From: Planctomycetota bacterium
GTDB lineage: Bacteria > Planctomycetota > Phycisphaerae > Phycisphaerales > SM1A02
DNA length: 59,348 bases
Reading direction: 5' to 3'
Assembly: GCA_026386795.1 (NCBI GenBank)
Contig: JAPLMU010000128.1
Location: 1-59,348, forward strand
The notes under the pieces were generated by a model, which was given only the letters and a program-made list of their open reading frames with translations, ran no database searches and was not told where the DNA came from. This document shows, piece after piece, positions 43,399-54,500 of this stretch. The position numbers and the translations under genes are program-made. Position 1 is the stretch's first letter. Each line of letters starts with the position of its first letter.

Positions 43399-44240
43399 GT
43401 ACGCGCCGCTCGCACTCTGTTGATCGCGCGTTCACACTGATCGAGATCATGGTGGTCATCAGCATCATCTTGGTGCTGGCCTCCTTGGTCTTGGGCGTTG
43501 GTTCAGCGCTGTTGCGCCGCGCCGAGCGTTCGCAGGTTGAGAGCGCGATGACCATCATGGAGAGCGCGTTCACCGAGTGGGAAGGGCAGACGGGACGACC
43601 GGTGACGTACAACGGGGCGTTTAATTCGCTGACGGCGCCGACCACGGAGATCTTTCCGCCTGGCGCGACTCTTGAGGTATTCGACGTCCGTGATACTGGC
43701 ACGCCGCCGTCGCCCAACAATGCTGGCAACAAGATGATTTACACACGGGCGCGTGGGGTCGGCGTGTTCACGGTCAACCTGCTTTCACAACTCGAATCAA
43801 TCCGCCCGATGCTCGCGGGTATTCCACCGAGCATGTTGCGGCCCGAGGCGAATTCATCGTCTTACCCTACTACAAACATCTTGTCCGGTTCGCCATCCGT
43901 GTTGTATGCGCCGTCGGCGAAGTCATCGGCGAACGTCAAGGACTCGTCCCGTACGGAGTTAGTCGACACCTGGGGCAACCGTATTGCCTTCGTATTCCCA
44001 GGCCGCGCCTGGCGTTACGGGGCGGAGCCAACGAGCTCGCTTCCTGATTCGGACGGAACTGTGCGAACTCCTTTTGAGAATCTTCTCGGAGTCTGCACGA
44101 ATCGCCGTATATGTCTAGTGTCAGCGGGTCCCGATGGGCTCTTTGGAGTGCCCGGCGAATCCACCCCGGACTCCGCCACCATCCAGAACACCGCCGCCGC
44201 CGACAACATCTACCTGTACGAGTTGGATCCCCCAAACTGA
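43395..44240 (+). CDS. Prepilin-like protein (GspG-like)
   Basis: Prepilin of 281 residues with cleavage site RA|FTLIEIMVVISIILVLASLV. A helix with ERSQVESAMTIMESAF leads into a WEGQTGRPVTYNG segment. It ends in a DTWGNRIAFVFPG strand and a GPDGLFGVPGE loop, typical of the GspG-like DPWGxPY...SxGPDG region. Coupled by ATGA to the previous gene and 5 bp from the next. Confidence 0.88.
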   Translation: MSTRRSHSVDRAFTLIEIMVVISIILVLASLVLGVGSALLRRAERSQVESAMTIMESAFTEWEGQTGRPVTYNGAFNSLTAPTTEIFPPGATLEVFDVRDTGTPPSPNNAGNKMIYTRARGVGVFTVNLLSQLESIRPMLAGIPPSMLRPEANSSSYPTTNILSGSPSVLYAPSAKSSANVKDSSRTELVDTWGNRIAFVFPGRAWRYGAEPTSSLPDSDGTVRTPFENLLGVCTNRRICLVSAGPDGLFGVPGESTPDSATIQNTAAADNIYLYELDPPN

Positions 44241-44245
44241 CGCCG

Positions 44246-45283
44246 ATGCCCAGCGCCCGCACTTCATCCTCCGCACGACGGCTCGCCCGCGCGCGCGCCT
44301 TCACGCTCCTTGAGCTGTTGGTGGTCATGGGCATCATGATGATCTTGGCAGTCCTAACGGCTATCAGTGTTGGCAAGGTCACCCGCGATGCCAAGTTGGC
44401 CAACGCCACCAACGGCGTGGTGGCATCGCTTGGCGCAGCGCGCGCGATTGCGATCCGAGATAACGCGTATGTCATGGTCACATTCCGCGTGGCGCCGAGT
44501 CGCCTATCGCGCGCGGTGCCGCGTGAGCCCCAGGTGGTTCAGATCGTCACGGCACGGTGGACCGGCGAAGTGGTCACCGCGAATACGCCGCTTCCCACGC
44601 CCAACACCTACGGCGCGGAACTGATGGTTGACGATGTGTTCGCGGATCGATTCGTTCCGGTCCCCGGTGTACCGACGCGCGATTTGCCCGCTGGCGTACT
44701 GATTGCGGGACCAGCGTTTGGATTTGTCACGGATGCAGCGGTGGGCCTGAACGATCGCCAGTGGCGGACGCAGCCGCGATTCGCAGGCACCACGAACTTG
44801 GCCGCAACGCCACCAACATTTACGCCGGACCTTGCACGCACTGAACTGGGCTGGGCCATTGGCGTGCTGTTCGGTCCCGACGGTCGCGTCTTGTCTCGCA
44901 ACCCGCAGCAGGTCTTGGAAGTAGTGACAGCAGCGGGCGGCAACCAGAACGCGTACGTCAAGTCTTTCGTTGATTACGACGGTAATGGATTCCCGGAGCG
45001 CGGAACAACGAGCGCTTACGGTGGCGCGGCTGTCAACGTGGACTACTTCATCTACGACGAACCACTGGACGAGCCCTTGGTTGACTATGTCCCGTACCTC
45101 GCCGTCTTCAATGACGCCGAAGCACGCGACCGTTTCAACTCCAGCACGTGGAAGGGCACAGCCATCGGTGGCAACGGCAACCCGCCGCCGCGGATTCGTG
45201 ACCAGTCACTGTTCATTGAAGAGCAGTCCGACCGCATCACCTTCAATCGATACACGGGCGTTCCCGGGATCGGTACCAAGTGA
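44246..45283 (+). CDS. Prepilin-like protein (GspH-like)
   Basis: Prepilin of 345 residues. Arg/Ala-rich leader then RA|FTLLELLVVMGIMMILAVLT, followed by GVVASLGAARAIAIRDNAYVMVTFRV, the typical GspH/FimT strand after the helix. Long C-terminal globular domain with Pro- and Asn-rich loops. TGA and the next ATG share a base (TGATG). The frame is open upstream but the leader start at 44246 fits the prepilin pattern. Confidence 0.87.
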   Translation: MPSARTSSSARRLARARAFTLLELLVVMGIMMILAVLTAISVGKVTRDAKLANATNGVVASLGAARAIAIRDNAYVMVTFRVAPSRLSRAVPREPQVVQIVTARWTGEVVTANTPLPTPNTYGAELMVDDVFADRFVPVPGVPTRDLPAGVLIAGPAFGFVTDAAVGLNDRQWRTQPRFAGTTNLAATPPTFTPDLARTELGWAIGVLFGPDGRVLSRNPQQVLEVVTAAGGNQNAYVKSFVDYDGNGFPERGTTSAYGGAAVNVDYFIYDEPLDEPLVDYVPYLAVFNDAEARDRFNSSTWKGTAIGGNGNPPPRIRDQSLFIEEQSDRITFNRYTGVPGIGTK

Positions 45284-46512
45284 TGCGTCGTGCATTCTCG
45301 CTTATCGAATTGCTGCTGTCCGTCTTCATTCTGGCGATCGGAATCATTTCCGTTTCGGCGCTCTTTCCTGCGGGCATCGCTCAGCAGCAACAGACCGCGG
45401 ATGATCAGCTTGGCCCAGTAGTTGCGGAGCAGGCGCTTGGTCTGCTGCGTAGTCGTGTGAGTACCGAGGACTTCGGCACCTTCGAAGAGTTCGGCGTCAC
45501 CAACCTCTTTGCACAGTCAGTGGCGAATGGCAGCTACGTCTTCCGCCCCAGCGCAGGGGATTGGAGTTGGATCCGCCCCGGCGTGATCCGCACCAATCAG
45601 AGCGGAACCACCATTGATGATGTTGGCGCAATCGACATCTTCTCAACGCTGGCACAGAATTCCGGTTCAAGTGTGCAGGAGTTCTGCGAGTTCCCGAATC
45701 AAGGTGTCAGCCGCACTGGTGGTGGGAATCTGAAACTGTGGGGTGCTCCCTACAACTCAGCACGAACCAGCCTGGCGCCACCGATCATCGTCACTCAGCG
45801 CGAACGCTGGTGGCCATCCGTGCCCGAAGGTGCAACGGCTTTCACGCCGCCCACCTACTCATGGGACTGCATGTTCCGCCGCATGGGTGGGCGCATTCAA
45901 GTGGCGATCTTCGTGTACCGAGTGATCGGCGTTGGTGGATCGGTGCGGAGTTACTCATCGCCCGCAAATGGGGCGCCTGCACTGCCAGCGGTGATTGCGA
46001 CTGGATATCCGAATCTTCCGCCGGTGCCGTACCGCCGCGTTCCGAAGTCAGGTATTGGTGGCGGAACAGGCACAACAGGCGCGCCGATCGGCCTGCAGGT
46101 GCGCGCTGGCTGGGAGCAGCCTCCAACGCTTTCTCTCACTGGCCAAGCCCCATTCACCACCGGGTTCTTCGGCGCAAATCAAGGGGTTTCCGCTACGGAT
46201 TTCACCGCCGCATCTATTCCGCAAGTGAGCGAGCAGTGGCAGATGCCCGGTCAGTGGATCATCGACAACAACAGCAATGTTCATCGCGTAGCGCAAGGTC
46301 GGCGCAATGCCACCGATCCGCTGCAGGTTCGGTTCAGCGCCCCGGTGCCGCGCGTTCCCAACGCCCAGATCTACGACGATTACGAACTGCTACAGAGTGG
46401 AACCACCGACCCTGTTCCGATGGGCATTCGCACTATGCACTATGTGCCGGCCATCATTGACGCCAATGGAACGCAGTTGGTTCCGGTCTACGCCACGGTG
46501 AGGGAGCTCTGA
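45283..46512 (+). CDS. Prepilin-like protein (GspI/PilV-like)
   Basis: Prepilin of 409 residues with short leader MRRA|FSLIELLLSVFILAIGIISVSALFPAGIAQQQQ, the SLIE...AxGI pattern of GspI/PilV minor pseudopilins. The globular domain is unusually long and Gly/Pro/Thr-rich and not recognised. ATG at 45283 overlaps the previous stop; the stop overlaps the next ATG. Confidence 0.86.
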   Translation: MRRAFSLIELLLSVFILAIGIISVSALFPAGIAQQQQTADDQLGPVVAEQALGLLRSRVSTEDFGTFEEFGVTNLFAQSVANGSYVFRPSAGDWSWIRPGVIRTNQSGTTIDDVGAIDIFSTLAQNSGSSVQEFCEFPNQGVSRTGGGNLKLWGAPYNSARTSLAPPIIVTQRERWWPSVPEGATAFTPPTYSWDCMFRRMGGRIQVAIFVYRVIGVGGSVRSYSSPANGAPALPAVIATGYPNLPPVPYRRVPKSGIGGGTGTTGAPIGLQVRAGWEQPPTLSLTGQAPFTTGFFGANQGVSATDFTAASIPQVSEQWQMPGQWIIDNNSNVHRVAQGRRNATDPLQVRFSAPVPRVPNAQIYDDYELLQSGTTDPVPMGIRTMHYVPAIIDANGTQLVPVYATVREL

Positions 46513-48497
46513 TGCGTCGCGCATTTACTGTCGTTGAACTTCTGATCGCTGTGGTGGTCATGCTGGCGGTGATCATTGCCACTAGCAAGATCTTCAATAC
46601 GGCAAGCAAGGTCTCCAGTACCGGCGAAGCCAACGCGGATGTGCTGCAGCAGGGCACCGTGATTGAAGAGCAGATGCGCCGTGATTTAGAGCGCCTGTGC
46701 CGAGACGGCTACATGGCCATTCAGTGCGTGGCGGTCCGCAACGATGTCAATCAGGTGATCTCGCCGTCTGCAAATGCACCGCTCTTGAATCCGCAACTGG
46801 ATGCAAACGCAATTCTGCGCTGCGACCAGATTGTGTTCTTCACTGCAGGCACAGAAACATCGGCGCGCTGGGCAGGTCCGGGCGACTTGGTGTCCGGTGG
46901 CGGAGGTCAGCAGTCGCGTGGCGCGCGCGTTTACTACGGGCACGGCGTGCAGTTCCCGTCACTTCCAAATGACCCCACCAGTAACCCACCCGGGTCAAAC
47001 CCCAGTTCCATCATCAAGCCGATCATCACGGGCGTGACACCTGCTCCGAGCGGCGTGAAGCAGGTAGTGCCGTGGACATGGTTTGACCCGCTCACCACGC
47101 AGCTTGGATGGCAGTACGGAACGACCACGCAGACAGCCGGTCCGCGCGTGCTCGCCAATCAGCCCGAAGCGCGCCAGTGGGTGCTCGCGCGCAAGTCAGT
47201 GCTGCTCTCTGATGATGGTGGTCGCGCGATCTACTACCCCGAGCCAACCAATCTCACAGTCGCCGGAACGCAAGGACCAAGTTCCGCGCCATCGATCTTT
47301 GGTGATCGTTCCTACACGGGCGCTGCGGGATCGGATCCTGCGTATTTCCAGGAGATGCGCGACCGCAATCGCATTTCGACCAGTACGAATCTCATTCCGA
47401 GCCCCGTGATGCAGTCCGGATGGGTGGACGTTGCGGCAAGTGACTTTGGCAAAGTGCGGCGCGAGATATCACCCACGCTTCGGCTGCAGACCCCGCTCCC
47501 CGTTGGCGGTGGGGCAGTGACGCTCTCTTCCATGTCCGTGCCATTCAATACGCCCGGCAACGGTATCGCACCGATTTCGTGGCCGGTCGGGGCTGGTGCA
47601 CCGGCGTGGCCAAGTGGCAGTCCGATTGTCGCGGTTGGCGGCAACATGGATACGGGCGCGATCAATAGTTTCTCCACGCAGCGTGACCGAATCATGCGCG
47701 GCACCTTTGGCATTCCGGCGGCAACAAGCATCAGTAACACCTTTGGTCTTCTTGGATGGCCGCGTTCGGAGAAGTCGATCGGTAATACGGATCGCAAGAG
47801 CGAGATGCTCACCTCGCCAACGCTGGTGACCAACTGCAGCACCTTCCAAGTGGACTGGACATGGGAGCCATTGACTGGCCGGCAGACGGATTCTTCAGGC
47901 GCTCTGTTGCCGGTTGCTGCGCGTCTCTCTATCGGCGCTGCGCCCACGTATCCGGTGACATCGACGGCCACGACCATCCTGCGCGGCTATGAGCCGTTTG
48001 CCGATACATGGCCCGCGAACGCCGAAGACCCCACGCAGCGCGTGCGTCAGCAGCCGTGGTTTGGGTTCCCGGATACAGGTGACGGTCCGGTGGTGATCCC
48101 TGCATCTCAGCAACTTGGTGTGACGCTCGCGCAGAGCACATCCGTGATGCCTGACGTCGCGCACGGCGGGTCTGGCACCGACCATACGAATTACCACATG
48201 CGTGCTGTTGCGCAGGCGATTGAAGGAACATCCGGCGCCGGAGCCAACTCACCCGCCGCCATTCTTGCGCCATTCGGCAACGGTGTCCCTGTTCGCGTCT
48301 ACACCGCCGTCTTTGGTTTCAACCAAGATGAGGCATACACGGTGACGCCGGACGGATTCATTGTGGCGCGCGAGGATTACACCCCGTGGCCCACGCAGAT
48401 TCGTATCACCGCCACGATTCATGACCCGCGCCTGGTGTTGGACCGCGGTCGTGAGTTTCAATTTGTGCTTGATGTCCCCAAGCGTCGCAAGGACTGA
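46512..48497 (+). CDS. Prepilin-like protein (GspJ-like)
   Basis: Prepilin of 661 residues. Leader MRRA|FTVVELLIAVVVMLAVIIATSKIF, then EQMRRDLERLCRDGYMAI, the GspJ-type helix-to-strand passage. GspJ proteins are usually about 200 residues, so the extra 450 residues of low-complexity, Asn/Pro/Thr-rich sequence are an expansion. The C-terminus ends FVLDVPKRRK. 32 bp to the GspK-like gene. Confidence 0.85.
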   Translation: MRRAFTVVELLIAVVVMLAVIIATSKIFNTASKVSSTGEANADVLQQGTVIEEQMRRDLERLCRDGYMAIQCVAVRNDVNQVISPSANAPLLNPQLDANAILRCDQIVFFTAGTETSARWAGPGDLVSGGGGQQSRGARVYYGHGVQFPSLPNDPTSNPPGSNPSSIIKPIITGVTPAPSGVKQVVPWTWFDPLTTQLGWQYGTTTQTAGPRVLANQPEARQWVLARKSVLLSDDGGRAIYYPEPTNLTVAGTQGPSSAPSIFGDRSYTGAAGSDPAYFQEMRDRNRISTSTNLIPSPVMQSGWVDVAASDFGKVRREISPTLRLQTPLPVGGGAVTLSSMSVPFNTPGNGIAPISWPVGAGAPAWPSGSPIVAVGGNMDTGAINSFSTQRDRIMRGTFGIPAATSISNTFGLLGWPRSEKSIGNTDRKSEMLTSPTLVTNCSTFQVDWTWEPLTGRQTDSSGALLPVAARLSIGAAPTYPVTSTATTILRGYEPFADTWPANAEDPTQRVRQQPWFGFPDTGDGPVVIPASQQLGVTLAQSTSVMPDVAHGGSGTDHTNYHMRAVAQAIEGTSGAGANSPAAILAPFGNGVPVRVYTAVFGFNQDEAYTVTPDGFIVAREDYTPWPTQIRITATIHDPRLVLDRGREFQFVLDVPKRRKD

Positions 48498-48529
48498 GTG
48501 TTGCTGATCGCATTCCGCGAAAGTACCCC

Positions 48530-51500
48530 ATGAACGCCACCACCAAGTCTCGAGGCAATACGCTTGTCTTAGTCACCGCCATCTTGGTGCTGCTGGTCAT
48601 CATTGCCACTGCATTCCTTGTGCGAGCGCAGAGTGGTCGCGCGCAGGCCGCCGCGCAGCAGAAAGCCACCGGTCGCGAGGCGCGTGTTGAATCAGTCGCT
48701 GCAGACATCGCCCAAGAAGTGGCCAACGCACTCTTTGTGAAGCGCATTGATAGTTCGAGCATGACTGCGGCTGCTGGGCAGATCGCCGCCAATCAGGCCA
48801 CTGGTCTGACCGGGCAGCCGGCGTTCGGTGAGTTCATGGCGCGGAGCGACTTCCCGCGCCTTCCGGCCGAGCCGCTCGCCATTCGTTACGGGGTGGATTA
48901 CTTCGACTCGGTTTCGAATCTTGACTTCACATCAGTCCCGGCTGGTGACGGCTACTTGGACGGCTACAACTTCGCGCCATTCTCCGTGAACCCATTCACG
49001 AACTGGCCCGCGCGCTATGGCAACATTCCGGGTGAAGGCAACCCGATCGGTAACCCGGGCTTCGGCGATACGCGGTGGCTTGCAAGTACGGAGCCCGTGC
49101 GGGCGATGCTGTTCACCCAGATGCAGAATCCCGTGTTACCCGCTCCGCCGAATCCGCAGGTTCCGCTGCCATTCAACGCCAACTGGGGCAACCTCGCGCT
49201 GTTGAACGGCGCGCCGATACTCTCGCCAGAAGGATTGGGATTCAGTCACTGGCCGCACCTCAGTTGGATTCCAACGGCTGAGAATGGATTCCGGTTGTGC
49301 TGGAACATCTCGAATGTTGAGTCGAACTGGGATCACATGCTTCCCACTGCCACCGCCGCCGCGGACCGTTGGGCGGCAGGGGAACTCAATCTCGGTACGC
49401 CTTATGAACAGTGGCTACCGTTCATTGCTCCGCGCGAGCCAATTGTCACGGGCAAAGATGCGCGCGGGTATCTGCTGCTTGATAGTGCGGACTGGCAATC
49501 GCGCGTGAACCAGTGGTTCAACGTTGGAACCACCAATTTCAACCTCGTGCCGCCGCATGCGCAGATGGTGAAGGGGGTCAATGGCACTGGCGTCAACACG
49601 CCCGCGCGACGCATTGAAGCGCTCCCGAACTTCCTGCAACTGGGCGCATTCGGCGATCCTTCTGACGAATTCAAGCAGGTTCTTTCCGGTGGAACCTATG
49701 TCCCAACTTCGCGCAATCTGATCGGACGCACGCTTGCGGATGCCGACGGCGACGGTTGGACGGACTCCTTCTGGTTTGCAGCTCCAAGTTCAAGTGATCG
49801 CAGCACGCGGCAATTGGTGGCTGTGCGCATCATGGACAACAGTGCGCTCCTGAATGTGAACGTAGCGACGCGCTCCGACCGCGGTAGTACCAACGGTCTT
49901 ACGCCGTCTGACGTGGCACTCGTAACGCGCCGCGATTCGTATGACGAAACCACCACGGTTGGAAACACGGTTGGCTTCCGTGACCCACTCGTCGGATTCT
50001 TCAATGCCCGCGAGAATGATCCGGAATACCGCGTCAATTTCAGCTTCAAGACGCTGCTGCCAACTCCAGCGACTCCACCTTCGCAAACCGCTGCTAAGTT
50101 GGTCTACGCCGTTGCAAGCAACGCCGCTGGTCCAACCGGCGGCGTGGATGTTGGCTGGGCTCCGGAACGCTGGGAAGGCCGGCGCACGCAGTTGGGGGCT
50201 GCGAGCGCAACGAATGCAGATCCGTATCAAACCGGCTTCCTTCGGGACATCGGTATTACGCAAGAGGCCACGGCGAGCGGGGTGAATAGTGTTGTTCCGT
50301 TCTTCGATCCATCCGCGGACTTTGGTTTGACTGGCTCATCGGCGGTGTACGGCGATTCATTCGTCCTGTCGCGCCCGGCCGATCGCCTGAGCTACTTTAA
50401 GGCTATGGCGAATGGCGGCGAACTTGTTGACCCGGTGACGGCAGCGCGTTTGGTGACACTAAGCCCATTCGGCTCGGATGATGAAATTGAGTTGCGCGCC
50501 GCCAGCGGCCAGAACAGTCCGCAGACGGTCAGCCGCCTTGAGAATGCACTGAACAGTTCGGCTTCGATGTACTCAACGGACATTCTCTTTGGCGAGTTCC
50601 TGCGCTCCACGCGTTCGCGTGAGGAGTCAGCACGCTTTTTTGATCCTGACGATGTTCGCGTGCAAGACTGGCGCGCGCGGGCTACGTGGAGCACCGGCGC
50701 CGCGTTCGCGCCGCGCGGTGGGGCAGAGTTGCTGCTTGACCACCGCCGCATGATGACCACCATTTCTGGTGCGCGCAATGAGCTGTTGCCGCCGCGATTG
50801 TGGACGGTAGTGGATCACAGTCTTCAGGCCGCTGGCGTCCCGGACGCAAGTTTCACAGGCAACATCCTGCGTGTTCGACCTGCATATCTCAAGCGTGGCG
50901 TTGACTTTGACCTCGACGGCAATCCCGATGATGTGACGGGCGACGGCGTCGTGACCACGGCCGATGATCTCGCCCCGTACCACCCGAACATCATGTTCCC
51001 AGAAGCCGGGTTGATTCCGGCAGCTTCGAGTGGATTTGGTATCGCAATTCGCGACGCCAACGGTGACGGCAAGGCTGATGTGAACGACTTTGAGGCTGCG
51101 CGCCGACGCTTCCTCACTGACAACCGCAAGATTGACTTGCGGCGCCCGAACGATGTGCCAAAGGCGGGCAATGCGGCGAATTCCACGGAGATCACTCAAG
51201 CCGACCGCAAGTTTGACTTCGACCTCGAGCGTGTCATGCGCCGTGCACTTATTGATGAAGGAAGCCGGCAGAGTTACTTGGGTCGACCGGGGCAGAGTGC
51301 CAACGAGGCGAACCTGTCGCTCGCTGCCACCAAGATGATGATCGCCAGTTTCTCGGCGAATGTTCTGTGCTATCGCGATGGTAAGCGTCGCATCACGAAC
51401 ACCATGTACCTCGACCAACCGCTGCACCCCACGGAATCCATTGCTGTTCCGAACGATGCCCTTGGCACGAGTGGGATCAATGATGCAGGATTCATCGGCG

Positions 51501-54500
51501 TAGAGAAGCAGCCCTTCATTCAGGAAGTCTTCATGGCTTTCGTCTATCCGAAGTCCAAGGTGACGCAGGCTGAACTTGATGCAGTGCTCGGGCCTCCGGG
51601 CGGCAATCCGCTACCGGGTTGCCCGGATCCAGACAATTGCTCACTGAGCGCCACCGATCCGTATGCGCTGCCAAGTTGCACAGCGAACGGCGCAGGGGAG
51701 CACTTTGTGGTGTACGACCCCGCCAATCCGGCCACGTGGCCTGCGGTGGTGTTCGTTGCGCAGATTGCCAATCCGTTCAATGAGCCAGTGAATTTGGCTG
51801 ACTTTGAACTGCGCGTCAATCCGGCTTCGGGTGCGCCACAGCGATTCTTCTTCGGCCTTCCGGGTCCAACGGGTAGTCGTAGTGGCAACACCTACGGTCC
51901 AGATGTGGAACTCGGTCCCTGCACGCCAGAGGAGCCGCGCACGGCACTGGTCTTTAGCCTTCCAGAAAAGTTCCCAAACGGGGACCCCTTTCCGCGCGAT
52001 GCATGGCTCGACTTCCTTGATATTGGAGCTTCCATCGATACCAACGGTGACGGAACGATTTCCACTGCCGAGGCAGATCCGTCGAACGACATGAAGCCTG
52101 GTCAGTTCTTCAAGCCAGACATCAATGCAATCTTCGCACCGGCTTGGGGCGGATCAACCGCCACAGGCACGCAATACTTCGACGCGAACCGTCGCGGTGG
52201 AACCCTGTACTTCGATGCCACTCGGACTACCGCGCCTGCGGTGTTCGCCGGCCTTGATGTCAGTGGCGACATGAACCGATGGAAGCCCTCGCCATCGGTG
52301 AATGGTGCGCCGCCAACCAATTCCTACATTGAGTTGCGACGCGCGATCTATCCATCAAACGGCGGAACGCCGACGTGGACCGTGGTCGATCGATTTGAGA
52401 ATGAATTGGATCCCACGCTTGACGGTCAAAGCGGCCAGCGCGTTACCGACCTCATCAATCGCCTGTACATCGATGGTTCTGGAGGCTCCCTTCCGCCGCC
52501 ACCGTCGATCGTGTGCCGCTCCGGCAGCCTCGCGATTGACGGCATTCGTCTCCAAACTGGTGACTACTTCACTACATGGGCACGCGGAGCTCGACAGTGG
52601 CTCTTTGACACGCAGAACGGCGTGACACCAACGCCTCCCGGCCGCGGCATCATCACAATGGACGAACGCACTCCGCGCTACGCATTCGCGCGGACCACTG
52701 GAGTCATGGCCTCAAGTTCGCCAACGGGCGGCTCGGTGGGACGTGACACCTTTGTAGGAGGCGTGCAGGAGGGCGTTGGTCGCAAGGGCGAGATCATTGC
52801 CAACGCTACCAGTCTTCCGGACGGGAATTCCACTGGCGCTGCGCAGAGTCTTTGGATGTCTGCTCAGTACTACAACATCTGGGGCGAGAACAAGCGCGGC
52901 AAGCCGACCTTCTTCCCAACCCGCATTCCAGAGAGCGCGCAGGCGCGCACCTATCAGTACCCAGCATGGCAGTTGACCAATGCCACGCCGCCCACTGGTA
53001 TGACCCTGAATTACGGCGAGAAGGGCGTCTCTGCTGCCAAGTTCGTCAACGGCTCGGATCCAACAAATTTCACCGCGCCATATCGCTTCTTCCAGAAGGA
53101 TGCCGACTTTGATCAGGCGGCAGAGATCTTGGACGTTCCATTGTGGGGCACGCTCGTGCAGCGCACTGGAAGCGGTCGTGCCTACGCCACGCTCGCGGAG
53201 ATTCTTGCGCAGCCGCAGGAATCGACTGCAACGCTCTACTTCCCCAAGTTCCCCAAGCCCGCGACGTCGAACGGCGTCCTGAGCTATGGCGCCAATCAAA
53301 CGCATTACAACCGCCTGCAACTTGAGCCAGCGCAGTACGACACCGTGGCGCCAACGGGTGGCCGCCCGACGCTCTTGAGTGGTATTCAAACCATGCCGCC
53401 GCCGATCGAGGGCGCGGTCACTACAACAACGCCTGCGCAGCAGAACGGCATCGGGTTCAACAGCCGTCTGCCGGGTGGTGCCGCGCTCTTGGACGCGTTC
53501 GTTGTTGATGATCGTGGTGCTTCGCCGTTTGATAGTTGGACAACAACCAGCGCTCCGGACGGCGTCATCGACTTCGGCGAGCGAGCTGCTGCGGAGAACC
53601 GTCGCCTGCGTTTGGCACGCAACTTTGAAGGCAAGCTCACGCCAGGGCTCATCAATATCAACACTGCGCCGATCGAGGTGCTGCATGCCATGCCGCAGAT
53701 GATGCGCCTGGTGTACGACGATGATTTCCCGATCACAAAGACCGTGGATTCCGACCCAGCAACGCTCAATGCATCAAGTTCAGGCGCAGCAAATTCCGCG
53801 CTCAGTAAGCGGCGCCTTGTGCGCGATCCGTCGGCATGGCAATCAGCACCGTATGACATGGGCGGAGGTCTGCCGGGCACAGGGAATCCCACTTCCATTC
53901 TCTTTGATTACGGCGTGGCAGCTCCGCGCGTTCGCGTTGCCGAAGCAATGGAACTCTGGCGCAACAAGGGCAACGTTACGCCCGACCTCAGCACCAACCA
54001 GTTCCAGAACATGCCGAGCTATTACAGCCGCGGACTTGATCTGCCGGATGCATCGAATCACCGTGAGTGGGCGCCGGGCATACGCAGTGAGCGTGGCTTC
54101 GACAGTATCGGCGAGTTGGCAGTCTTGACCAAGGGTGCAGAATTCGCCCCACCGACATCAAGCGATGCTGACGGTAACGGCACGCCCGATGTCGAGGACA
54201 TTGCCAAGGGCAAGGTTCTTGATGTCAATCGCAACAATGTGGCTGACAGCGCCGATTCTGCAGGTCTTGTTGGTTCAAGTTGGAACCAGGCCGAAGGTTG
54301 GTCGATTCGCTTTGCGGGTAATGATCCGTACCGCACCAAGTGGGACGACCCAACCTGGGGCGCCGGCCGACGTTCGTCGGTTGGTACCGGACCGCAATCA
54401 GCGGGTGGTTCCGCGCTCGCCTACCGCACCGAAGGCATCCCCAAGGCCCTCGCTGCCGGAGCAGCGCAGGTCTATCCGCTCACTGGTCGCACGGCGATTG